From positions 1 through 64,000 of IMG/VR virus record IMGVR_UViG_3300021962_000061: a DNA stretch of 64,000 bases; one strand, 5' to 3'. The DNA comes from a virus. Shown here piece by piece: positions 36,710-45,840 of this stretch. The notes under the pieces are model-generated. The model was not told the DNA's origin and did not search any database. It saw nothing but the letters and a program-made list of their open reading frames with translations. Numbering within the stretch: position 1 is the first letter of the stretch; the number at the start of each line of letters is the position of its first letter. The position numbers were made by a program, and so were the translations under genes.

Positions 36710-38761
36710 TTAGAACGTAATTACAAGTCTGACTTGTTCGTTTGTAGTATTTGATCTTTGAATTGGTAAAACATTTTGTATGTACAAAATTTCACCGGAA
36801 TATAGTTTAGCATCAGGAATTGTTGTTATATAGGTATTACCAATCACCTTAGAGTATTTAGCTCCCGAAGCAGCAATGGTTGGTGTAGCTGCATCCCCTA
36901 CAACATAGCCAACACCTGTTATTAATGTGTCGTTGACAAATGTATTAGCACTGCTTATACCACGAGTTTGATCCTTATCCAGTCCTGTTAATACAATAGT
37001 TGAACTGTTGGAAAATGCTACTTTAGCCATTATCTGGGACCCGCCCCCAGAATTATTAGATCCAACCACATATTCACCTGGAATTAATGACTGAGTTGCG
37101 TCTTGCGTTGCTGTTACTGCTACTGTTTGGTTAAAGAATGATCCTGAAAATCTTGGTCTAATTGTTAAAGCTTCAGCTACAACAGTACGTGAGAACGGAG
37201 ATTTAATCTTCAAACTTGTATCACTAACAACTTCAGTTACTTCTTTTTCTTCGTCCAAATAAACAATATAATCGCCAACGTTTACCTGGGCTGTAAAATA
37301 TGTTCCTGTTCCAGTAACAGATGTGCTATCAGCAACCAGATCCATTGTCCCTGTTCCTGTTATTGTGTTTGCAGCAAGAGGATTTTTAATGATACCTACA
37401 GATCTAAACTCAACTTCTGATGAATGCGAAAATGTTGCTGAATTGGAGAACTGCATACCAATACCAATAGATTGGCAGTATAATTCATCCACTACATTGA
37501 AGCCATGGCCACCAGGTGGTGATATTACTGCTCTTACTACTGCACCACTACCAAATCCTGTGGACGTCTGAATGTTTACATTAGCTTGCTTATAATTTTT
37601 GCCAGGATTTACAATCTCAATTTTTTGAATGCTACCAGTAAATGTAGTGTTTGAAACATTCTGCATTATAGCATAAGCAATACAATTTGATCCCGTTTTA
37701 GAATTAATCTTTACATACGGTGATATAATATATGGCTGATTATTAGCAACATCTCCTGTGTTAAATGGTGTTTTAACTATAGCAAAATTACCACTGCTGT
37801 TAGAAACATATTCACGAATTTCTTTAACGTATGTTTGATTTGTTGTGTCGTTAGTAATAATTAATGCACAGTTTGAAAAGAATCCATTTGTGGATGAAGA
37901 ATCGCTGTCAATTCCAATAACAAAATTATTATTGTTTAATGTTGAAATGGTTCCACTATCAGCTGGATAACTTGAGCCATTTGCTTCAACTGCAAAGTAG
38001 AAAATGGATCCTTCAATTGCCGCATTTTTAACATTTGCATTTTGAAAAATGGGAATAAAGTTATCTGTTGCAAATGTTAGAAAATCACTGTTATTAATTT
38101 CATACAAAAATAACCATCTATAACCATCCGACTCCTTAGGTGGATATCCCAGCTCAATATGTGTAGGTTCAATTGTTGACCTTCCATCATTGTTATTTTC
38201 AATACATTTGTAAACTTTATTTTCTGATGTTAATACGTAAAAGCTTTTTTCAATTAACTGTGTATCTTTATCGTCATATTTTGAATACAACGTGTTTGCT
38301 TGCCAGACAGTTTTTGAAGCCATTGGAATAACATTATTAGCAGTAATTTTTCTGCCAAACATCATTTCTTCATGCATGAATATGTTACTTTCATATTCAT
38401 TATCAATTGTATTTGCAGCAGTTGCTTCATCATCTTCATAAGGGGACTGTCGAGCAGCAAACACATAATAATTGTTATTAACTAACTTACCTTTCTTATA
38501 TGTGTTTGCTGAATATACACTACTAAATGATGCTGCTGTGGATAGATGTGTTGCATTAGTAATGCTTATAATTTGACGGGATTCAGGACCAATAAAAATA
38601 CGGTCATTGACCGTAACCTCGTTAACAAAATTTGTACCAACCCCAACCACAGTTGTGGATGTGGTATTTACGGTAATTGTACCTGATAAGTTAGCACTTA
38701 AAGTATTAGCAATAGAATCTATAAATGCGTCAACTATATTGGACTTGAATCTTGTTAACAT
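36710..38761 (-). CDS. 8: Baseplate wedge protein gp8
   Basis: 683 residues from the ATG at 38761; the frame stays open to a TTG at 38773, which I did not choose. Family hallmarks: YYVFAARQSPYEDDEATAAN, then NIFMHEEMMFGRKITANNVI, KVYKCIENNNDGRSTIEPT and DGYRWLFLYEINNSDFLTFAT. T4 gp8 has 334 residues and marine relatives are longer. Two copies of a 'TSTxVxGxGTxF...GDxI' domain (residues about 30-100 and 440-510) flank the gp8 core. gp8 forms wedge dimers in the baseplate. A late promoter precedes it. Confidence 0.88.
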   Translation of the reverse strand: MLTRFKSNIVDAFIDSIANTLSANLSGTITVNTTSTTVVGVGTNFVNEVTVNDRIFIGPESRQIISITNATHLSTAASFSSVYSANTYKKGKLVNNNYYVFAARQSPYEDDEATAANTIDNEYESNIFMHEEMMFGRKITANNVIPMASKTVWQANTLYSKYDDKDTQLIEKSFYVLTSENKVYKCIENNNDGRSTIEPTHIELGYPPKESDGYRWLFLYEINNSDFLTFATDNFIPIFQNANVKNAAIEGSIFYFAVEANGSSYPADSGTISTLNNNNFVIGIDSDSSSTNGFFSNCALIITNDTTNQTYVKEIREYVSNSSGNFAIVKTPFNTGDVANNQPYIISPYVKINSKTGSNCIAYAIMQNVSNTTFTGSIQKIEIVNPGKNYKQANVNIQTSTGFGSGAVVRAVISPPGGHGFNVVDELYCQSIGIGMQFSNSATFSHSSEVEFRSVGIIKNPLAANTITGTGTMDLVADSTSVTGTGTYFTAQVNVGDYIVYLDEEKEVTEVVSDTSLKIKSPFSRTVVAEALTIRPRFSGSFFNQTVAVTATQDATQSLIPGEYVVGSNNSGGGSQIMAKVAFSNSSTIVLTGLDKDQTRGISSANTFVNDTLITGVGYVVGDAATPTIAASGAKYSKVIGNTYITTIPDAKLYSGEILYIQNVLPIQRSNTTNEQVRLVITF

Positions 38762-38782
38762 TCTATTTCCCAAACCTTACTT

Positions 38783-41700
38783 TTAATTATTTATATAAAC
38801 GGTATCATAATTTGTTTGGATAGCCGTTTCATATGCAGTTGTAGTTGTTTTGTCAGTTACTATGCTTGTAGCTGTTGTAACAGTTGTATCAAGATCAGTA
38901 TCTTTATATACTGTATCAAATGTAGTAATAACTTCTGTTGTTCTTGTGGTATCTCTTACGTATTCAAACGTCTGTGTATTAGTTAGAATATTTGTTGCTC
39001 GACTGGTTAATTTACTACCTGTTAAAAATACAGTTGTAAGTTCAACGTCTGTTAAAGTATCAAACTCGGTAATTCTATCCTTATAATCAATAACAGTAGT
39101 CGTAGATTTTGATGTTAACTGTTGTGTTTGGCCAGAAGCTGTATTATACGTTGTAGATGTTAAAAACGAGGTTGATGTCTGTGTCGATACAGCAGAAAGA
39201 GTGGATTTTGATGTAGCAGTTGACTTTGTAGTTAGCAAAGCGGAAACAGTAGTTGAAGATGTTTCAAATGCTGTTGATGTGATTGATGTAATTGTACTTG
39301 TTGTCTTTGATGTAGCTGTTTGGAATTGTGTAATCAGTATAGAATCAGTCACTTTGGCTGTGTCAGTTAAAAATGCCGTTGTTGTAGTTGTTGAAGTATA
39401 TGTGTCTCTTGTGGTATTAAATGTTGTTGATCCAAAAGGCGTTGTTAAAAATACTGTATCATAATCTGTTGAAGTTGTCTTACCACCCTCATAGCGAGTG
39501 AATGCAGTAGTGGTTGATTTTGATGTGGATGTTGTTACATCTGTGTCAAGTGCTGTGTCTTTATAAACCGTATCAAATGTAGTTGTAGTAGCTGCAGAAG
39601 ATTGGGTAATAGCAAACGTTGTATCAAATGTAGTGGACGTTGATAATGTTGTGTCATACCCAGTTGTTGTGTTGAATGTTGTTAATGTGTTTTTAACAGT
39701 GGATGTGGTAACATCTGTATCCAGCGAAGTATCTTTATAGGTTGTTGAACCTGTGGTGCTTGTTAGCTTGGATGTTGCTGTACTCTTTGTTGTACCAAAT
39801 GTAGTCAGTGTATTTCTAGAAGTGGACAATGTTGTATTTGTATATGTACTTCTTGCAGTTTCAAATGCAGTAGAATATGCTGAAAGATACTGAGTGGTTG
39901 TATTAAATGTAGTATCATAAACAGTATTGTATACTGTTAATGTTCCTACTGTGGTGGCTGTATCCTTTGATGTTTGGCCAGGGTTTGTATTAATAACTGT
40001 ATTGAATGATGTGGTTGTAGTACTAGATGTAAAGAACCCACTTGAAGTGACATAAGTTGTGTTTGTTGTCTTAGATGTACTAATTGTGGTATCAACAAAT
40101 GTTCCAGCCCCAGAGTTTGTTTGATATGAAGTGTTATACGAAGTTGTTGTTCCAATTGTAGTTAAATACACTGTACCAATAACAGTCTCAAAAACTGTGG
40201 TTGTATCATAATCACCTGACATTGGATATAGTGTATCAGTTATAATGTCAGTAGATCTTGTTGTTGCCTTTGATGTTACGCTTGACGTTATTGTAATTGT
40301 GCCCTTAGATGTAAGACCCAGGGATGTAGCAGTTGTTTTGGATGTAGAAGTTGTAACATCTGTTTCAAGAGCAGTATCTCTAAACAGTGTTAAGAAAGTT
40401 GTAGCTGTACTTGAGGTTGTTATATAAGATGTTGTTGTTTGATTGCCTGTATCATAACCAGTATCAAATGCAGTTGATGTATTTACAGATGTCGAAAACA
40501 CAGTATCAAATGTTGATGTAGTTGATTTGGTTGTTGCATAATTTGTAGCGTACGCAGTTGCAGTTGTCTTAGCTGTATCAATATTAGTATCGTAGGTTGT
40601 AGAAGATGTAATTACTGTACTTGATAATGTGTCAAATGCTGTTGTTGTATTTTTAGAGGTAATAACATCTGTTTCAATACTTGTTATATAATCAGTATCA
40701 TATACTGTAGATGTTGACTTAGATGTTATGGATGATGTTGAAGTATTACGGGCTGTATTGTATGCAGTTGCAAATTCTGTAGAAGAGTCATACACAGTTG
40801 TAATTTCTGTACCTCTTCTTGTATCGTATGTGGTATTAATAACTGTACTTGTTGAGTATTCAGTAACGCGAGACACCGTAGCAAAGTTACTTACAAATAC
40901 TGTAGATCTACTGGTTGTTGTTGGCTTGTCAGTTGCTTGTGAAGTATTGAAGTATGTTATCACCTCAGTACCCTTAGACAAAGCTGTTGCTCTAGATGTT
41001 GATATGGACGTGTCAAATGTTGTTGATGTATCAAATTGTGACACATATCCAGTTGTAGTGCTCTTTGATGTACTGTACTGGGATGCATACTCAGTATCTA
41101 CTACTGTGTTGTAAAGACTTGAAGTCGTTCTGGCAGTGGCCTTCACAAGGTCTGTGTTGCGACTATCACTCAATGTTGTTTCATAAGAAGTTGCAATTGA
41201 TGTTGATGTGTCAATAGTTGTATCTGCAACACTGTCATATGCTGTAGTTGTTGATACGTTTGTTGATAAAGATGTGTTGAACGCAGATGCTGTAGTTTTT
41301 GAGGTAGCAACTAACGTATTATAAGTTTCGTATGTTGTTACAAAAACGCTACTGTAAACTGTGTCGTATACTGAAGTAGTTGCAATTAATGTTGGGTTTG
41401 TAGTAGCAACAACTGTGTCACGCAATGTGTTTCTGTTTTGGAACACAAACTCTGTGTCAGTAACTTTGGATGTTAAAACATTTGTATCTACAGAAGTTAT
41501 AATACCAGCAACCGTTTCATATTGCGTTTGATACGTTGAACTGTAAACAGTTTGTGTAGCTAGGATAACATATGTTGTTGTAGTGTTAACATCTGTATCC
41601 CGTGAGGTTGAGCGGTTTGTTGTACTAGCAAATGTAGTAGCCGTGTTTCTACTTTCATCCACACCGGTATCATAAGTTGTTGTAGTATCAAAAATTGATG

Positions 41701-43882
41701 TTGTAGATTTACTTGTAGATTTAGTTGTTGCATAACCTGTGTCGTAGGTAGTGTTAAACACTGTTGCAGTAGAAACATTTGTTTGTCTAGTTGTAAATCT
41801 ACCTGTGTTTGTAATCTTTTGTGTGATAAATGTTGTGTCAATAGTTGTATCAAATACAGATGTTGTATTTTTAGATGTAGCAAAAATAGTATCAAAGACT
41901 GTTGTAACAACACTAGATGTATCATATCCTGTTTGATAAGTTGTATCAAAGGAAGATGTGGTTGATTTGGAAGTTGTCTTAGTAGTGTTAATTGTTGTAT
42001 CAGTTAGAATTGCTGTATCAAACGCACTTACAACAGTTGTGTCGGTGCTATACGCTGTATTAAATGTGCTTAAAATAGTTGTGTCAAATGTACTTACAGT
42101 ATCAAATGTGGTAGTTGTATCAAACGTGGATGTAGTATCATAAGCAGTTGTAGTTGCCACAATAGTAGATGTAGCTTTACTTGTAGCAACACTAGTTGTT
42201 TTGGATGTTGCAGTTGCTCTAGATGTTACAATTACCGTGTCATAAGTTGTATTGTAGGTTGTAGTTGTTGTGTACGTTGTGTTAAACAGTACTGTTGTCT
42301 GCGTTGATCTACCTGTTGCTACTGCTGTACTATAAGATGTTGTGTATGTAGTTGTTGTTGATACGGACGTAGCTCTGGATGTTGCAAAAGCAGTTGAAGT
42401 AGCTTTATTTGTAGCTTTTGAAGTTTCAAAAGTTGTTGTTCTTGCTGTATTAAAAAAGAACGATGTGTCTCTAATTGTATTGGGTACCACAGCTGTAGTA
42501 CCAAATGTTGTGTTAAAAAAGAACGATGTATCTCTAACAGTGTTATTTAATACTGTTGTTTGTGTAGATTTTGATGTTGCTGTTTGTTTATTTGCTTCAA
42601 ATACTGTTACGGTATATGTAATAAGCTCCTCTTGGAGTTCGGGGTCAAAATAAGATGATACGGTTTCTCTAGAAGTAATAAAGGCTGTAACCGTATTGAA
42701 GGTTGATGTTGTATTGAAGAAGAATGTTGTCTGGAATGTAGTTAATAAAGCTGTATTTGTTGCTTTAGATGTATTAAAAAAGAATGTTGTCTGGAATGTA
42801 GTAAATAAAGCTGAGGTTGTTAAAAATGTAGTTGTTTTAGATGTATTATATACTGTATTAAACACCGTTGATGTTGATGAGGTTGTATCATATACAGTTG
42901 AATAGCTTGAAGTTGTAGCTTTAGAAGTAGCTGCACTGGTGTCAAATATGCTCAAGTATGATGTTGTTGTTGCCTTTAAACTGCTTGTTGCTTTGGTTGT
43001 ATCAGTGGATTTAGATGTCGATTTACTAGTAGCAAAACTTGTGTCAAAAGATGTTGTGGTATTGAAAGTAGTTGTATACTCAGAATCATAAGACGTGGTT
43101 GTAGCTACAGCTGTATCTGTGGATTTAGATGTACTTGTAAGCTTAGATGTTTGTGTTGATTTTGAAGTGCTTGTAGATACAGTTGTGCTATAAGACGTTT
43201 CTCTTGATGTACTTTTTGTTGTATCCGTTGAATAAGATGTTTCTCTAGTTGTTTCATAGGCAGTAGTTGTTTGATATGATGTCTCGTAAGTTGTTGTATA
43301 AGACGTTGTCGTAGCTTGATTTGTACCTAGAGTTGTTGTTACAAGTGTATTAAATGTAGTAGTTGTGTTCTTAGATGTGGACTGGGATGTATCAAGCGTA
43401 GTAGATGTTATCTTTGTTGTAATATAGGCTGTCGATCGTGATGTATTATAAGCTGTTACGGTATCAACAAGGGTTTCATATGCCGTAATGAATATGCTGG
43501 AAGTTGTCTTGGATGTACTCTTTGTCGTTAATACAAAAGTATCAAACGTCGTATTAAATACAGTTGTTGTTGACTTAGATGTAGAAGTAGCTTTGGATGT
43601 GTCAATATTAGTTACATACGCTGTAGTCGTTGTGGATGATCTGTCTGTATTGTACAGCGTAATGTATGTTGTTTGAGTTATATAAGCTGTTGCAATTTCT
43701 GTTTGTCTTTGCTGTTGTATTTCAAAAGAAGTTTCAGTAGCAGTTCTCGGAATTGCTTTAGTAATTTCAATCTTGGCACCGGAAGCGGGAGCTGTAACAA
43801 ATACAACATTGTTACCAGTAATAGTATAATTAGTACCTAGTACTTGCGTTATGCCATTGACTTTAACAACTATGCTGCTCAT
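38783..43882 (-). CDS. Thr-rich tetrapeptide-repeat virion protein (1699 residues)
   Basis: A short N-terminal domain, IVVKVNGITQVLGTNYTITG followed by VVFVTAPASGAKIEITK, is the common phage-fibre entry unit. From about residue 65 to the end the protein is phi-x-T-T/S tetrapeptides, rich in Thr, Ser, Asp, Tyr, Phe and Lys, with larger modules such as KDT(A/S)LDTDVTTST repeated three to four times and FQTTFFFNT. Only a 'YFDPELQEELITYTV' break (about residue 410) interrupts. It shares modules with the 662-residue protein at 14212-16200. It overlaps the gp7-position gene by ATGA, so it is made with baseplate proteins. A long wedge-attached fibre is likely; no known family recognised. Confidence 0.75.
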   Translation of the reverse strand: MSSIVVKVNGITQVLGTNYTITGNNVVFVTAPASGAKIEITKAIPRTATETSFEIQQQRQTEIATAYITQTTYITLYNTDRSSTTTTAYVTNIDTSKATSTSKSTTTVFNTTFDTFVLTTKSTSKTTSSIFITAYETLVDTVTAYNTSRSTAYITTKITSTTLDTSQSTSKNTTTTFNTLVTTTLGTNQATTTSYTTTYETSYQTTTAYETTRETSYSTDTTKSTSRETSYSTTVSTSTSKSTQTSKLTSTSKSTDTAVATTTSYDSEYTTTFNTTTSFDTSFATSKSTSKSTDTTKATSSLKATTTSYLSIFDTSAATSKATTSSYSTVYDTTSSTSTVFNTVYNTSKTTTFLTTSALFTTFQTTFFFNTSKATNTALLTTFQTTFFFNTTSTFNTVTAFITSRETVSSYFDPELQEELITYTVTVFEANKQTATSKSTQTTVLNNTVRDTSFFFNTTFGTTAVVPNTIRDTSFFFNTARTTTFETSKATNKATSTAFATSRATSVSTTTTYTTSYSTAVATGRSTQTTVLFNTTYTTTTTYNTTYDTVIVTSRATATSKTTSVATSKATSTIVATTTAYDTTSTFDTTTTFDTVSTFDTTILSTFNTAYSTDTTVVSAFDTAILTDTTINTTKTTSKSTTSSFDTTYQTGYDTSSVVTTVFDTIFATSKNTTSVFDTTIDTTFITQKITNTGRFTTRQTNVSTATVFNTTYDTGYATTKSTSKSTTSIFDTTTTYDTGVDESRNTATTFASTTNRSTSRDTDVNTTTTYVILATQTVYSSTYQTQYETVAGIITSVDTNVLTSKVTDTEFVFQNRNTLRDTVVATTNPTLIATTSVYDTVYSSVFVTTYETYNTLVATSKTTASAFNTSLSTNVSTTTAYDSVADTTIDTSTSIATSYETTLSDSRNTDLVKATARTTSSLYNTVVDTEYASQYSTSKSTTTGYVSQFDTSTTFDTSISTSRATALSKGTEVITYFNTSQATDKPTTTSRSTVFVSNFATVSRVTEYSTSTVINTTYDTRRGTEITTVYDSSTEFATAYNTARNTSTSSITSKSTSTVYDTDYITSIETDVITSKNTTTAFDTLSSTVITSSTTYDTNIDTAKTTATAYATNYATTKSTTSTFDTVFSTSVNTSTAFDTGYDTGNQTTTSYITTSSTATTFLTLFRDTALETDVTTSTSKTTATSLGLTSKGTITITSSVTSKATTRSTDIITDTLYPMSGDYDTTTVFETVIGTVYLTTIGTTTSYNTSYQTNSGAGTFVDTTISTSKTTNTTYVTSSGFFTSSTTTTSFNTVINTNPGQTSKDTATTVGTLTVYNTVYDTTFNTTTQYLSAYSTAFETARSTYTNTTLSTSRNTLTTFGTTKSTATSKLTSTTGSTTYKDTSLDTDVTTSTVKNTLTTFNTTTGYDTTLSTSTTFDTTFAITQSSAATTTTFDTVYKDTALDTDVTTSTSKSTTTAFTRYEGGKTTSTDYDTVFLTTPFGSTTFNTTRDTYTSTTTTTAFLTDTAKVTDSILITQFQTATSKTTSTITSITSTAFETSSTTVSALLTTKSTATSKSTLSAVSTQTSTSFLTSTTYNTASGQTQQLTSKSTTTVIDYKDRITEFDTLTDVELTTVFLTGSKLTSRATNILTNTQTFEYVRDTTRTTEVITTFDTVYKDTDLDTTVTTATSIVTDKTTTTAYETAIQTNYDTVYINN
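38788..38795 (-). promoter_or_regulatory. T4-type late promoter upstream of gp8
   Basis: Exact TATAAATA on the minus strand, 26 bases upstream of the gp8 ATG, overlapping the last codons of the Thr-rich gene that ends at 38783. Confidence 0.75.
38810..43690. repeat. Imperfect 12-bp tandem array (about 4.9 kb) encoding phi-x-T-T units
   Basis: Same type of repeat as at 14230-16050, on the same strand, with segmental duplications such as two near-identical units around 42715 and 42775. Confidence 0.8.
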
Positions 43883-45840
43883 GCCCCACCAGGAATAGAG
43901 TATGCGTTTGTACTACCATCACCAACAAAACCCCTACCAGAATAGCCTGTTGTTGCTGATGTTACCTCACTAGAAATCAATACACGACCAAACTTTTCAA
44001 CACCTGCAGGGTGCCACAACTTTCTTAGTAAGTCACTATACTTGTCAAATACAATAGAGGATCTTACTTCGTATGAAAAATCTTGGTAGTAAAAACTATC
44101 GTGTATGTACTTATCTGAGTTTAAAAATCCTCTAGTGGATTTAAATCTACCTTCACCTTCACCTTGCTTGAGCACCTCAAGAGTACCTGTACCTTCTAGT
44201 TGGGTGTTTGCCAGTGACACAAGAGTAACAAATTCATTTGGCTCATATCCAAACCCCGAATCAGTAATTTTAACAGCACCAACAGCGTCTGTACCAAATC
44301 CTGTTAATGCTGTAATTACAGCATTGTTGCCAAGATAACCATTACCACTTTCTCCTCTGCCAGCTTCGTGTTGAACATCAAGCAACTTCAAAGTTGATAT
44401 AATAGTATCTACTGCTTTCACTTGAAGATTAGTGGTATAGCCTGAGCCAGGGTTGACAGTTTTTAGACGTCCAATGGTGCCCACTAAATAGTTTTGAAAT
44501 CCTAAAGCATCCTTCAGAAGTGTATCAAAACCAGCTTCAACATTGGATGATAATCCATATCCATTTGCTGTAGGATAAGACAATTGGCCAATTATCATAT
44601 TAGTGACATTGTTAGCTGTACCAATATAAGTTGTTGTTTGCCCGAGAGCTGAAATTTTTAGTGGAGATGTAAATAGGTTGTGCGTGTCTACTAATGTTTG
44701 GATCGCCAAGTTTGCTTCTTCCCCACCGCCGGCTATTTCAGCATCAAGTATAGCCGCCACACCAACACTTGGACTACTTGATGTATTAATAACACTGATC
44801 ACTACAGTGTTTGCGTTTAAGAAACCATTACCACCATTTGTTAGTGATATTGTTACAATACCACCCACAGTATTTGTACTGACGTTTGCTATTGCATTAA
44901 TAGAGCCGTTTGAAAGAATAACAATATCACTGTTGTCATAGCCAGAACCACCCGATGTTATGATTACATTTGTTACAGGACCTGTAATTTGAAATTCTGT
45001 GTTATCAATAGTATAGCCGCTACCACCATCAAGTAATCTAAAACTTACTGTGCCGTCTCTTTCTTCTAATTGTGTAACAACTGCTTTACACCCCTTGCCC
45101 TTACCTCTAACTTCTAGCTCATCTCCTAGATTAAAACCAAACCCTGTTTGGATTCCTGTTATTGATGTGGCTGAACCAATGATTTGAGGGGAGTTGATAG
45201 CACTAACAGCGGGTTCCGTGCCTTCAGGTAAGCGGGCTTGGTCAATTAAAACGGTTTCATCGTTTCGGAAGTTTCCTTCAACATCTGTCAAATAAAATAT
45301 GTTAATGTTTTTATTATTAATATATTTTGTTTGAAATCTTTCTACATAAGCTCTTGCACCAGATACACGCCCAACAATAAACTCACCAACAAATAATGAA
45401 TTGAAAGGCTTATAGGATACTTCAAGGTAGATGTTCTGCCCCCATTCACCATCAGAAAGTCTGAAGACATCGTCACCTGGTTTGTATACACTTATACTAT
45501 CACCAAATAACAATTGAAATAATAGTTTTAAACCACGCTCGGTTCCCTTTGAACCATATACTTCTTTAATATGTTTCTGGAGTAGCTGCTTATCGCCTGA
45601 AATATCTTCAGGAATTGGAAACATGTATTTTTTCTTAAACTCATTAATAAAGACATCAATTGTTTTATCAATATCTCTATATTCCAACAATCTTCTTGAA
45701 TCATAAAGAATTTGATCTTGAGATTCTAACCACTCGAAGTATGCTTTAACAAAAGCAATAAACAACGGACCTTCATCTCTGTAGATAGAAGGAAATTGAT
45801 CGGCAATAAATGGAGAAATGAATCTTTCTATTTGCTTCAT
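43879..45840 (-). CDS. Baseplate wedge protein at the gp7 position
   Basis: 653 residues. The N-terminal 130 residues (ISPFIADQFPSIYRDEGPLF, then a KAYFEWLE helix, SRRLLEYRDIDKTIDVFINEF, HIKEVYGSKGTERGLKLLFQLLFGD) define a family of T4-like and related myovirus baseplate proteins. The rest is beta-rich with a GGSGYDNSD domain (about residues 300-370) and a GSGYTTNLQVKAVD unit. It sits between gp6 and gp8, where T4 has gp7 (1032 residues), so it is the likely gp7 counterpart. Its ATG overlaps the gp6 stop (TAATG). Confidence 0.75.
   Translation of the reverse strand: MKQIERFISPFIADQFPSIYRDEGPLFIAFVKAYFEWLESQDQILYDSRRLLEYRDIDKTIDVFINEFKKKYMFPIPEDISGDKQLLQKHIKEVYGSKGTERGLKLLFQLLFGDSISVYKPGDDVFRLSDGEWGQNIYLEVSYKPFNSLFVGEFIVGRVSGARAYVERFQTKYINNKNINIFYLTDVEGNFRNDETVLIDQARLPEGTEPAVSAINSPQIIGSATSITGIQTGFGFNLGDELEVRGKGKGCKAVVTQLEERDGTVSFRLLDGGSGYTIDNTEFQITGPVTNVIITSGGSGYDNSDIVILSNGSINAIANVSTNTVGGIVTISLTNGGNGFLNANTVVISVINTSSSPSVGVAAILDAEIAGGGEEANLAIQTLVDTHNLFTSPLKISALGQTTTYIGTANNVTNMIIGQLSYPTANGYGLSSNVEAGFDTLLKDALGFQNYLVGTIGRLKTVNPGSGYTTNLQVKAVDTIISTLKLLDVQHEAGRGESGNGYLGNNAVITALTGFGTDAVGAVKITDSGFGYEPNEFVTLVSLANTQLEGTGTLEVLKQGEGEGRFKSTRGFLNSDKYIHDSFYYQDFSYEVRSSIVFDKYSDLLRKLWHPAGVEKFGRVLISSEVTSATTGYSGRGFVGDGSTNAYSIPGGA

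Noticed and set aside
38810-43690. Long repeat array that could be mistaken for CRISPR
   Set aside because: The repeats are 12-base coding units without unique spacers and stay in one open frame.
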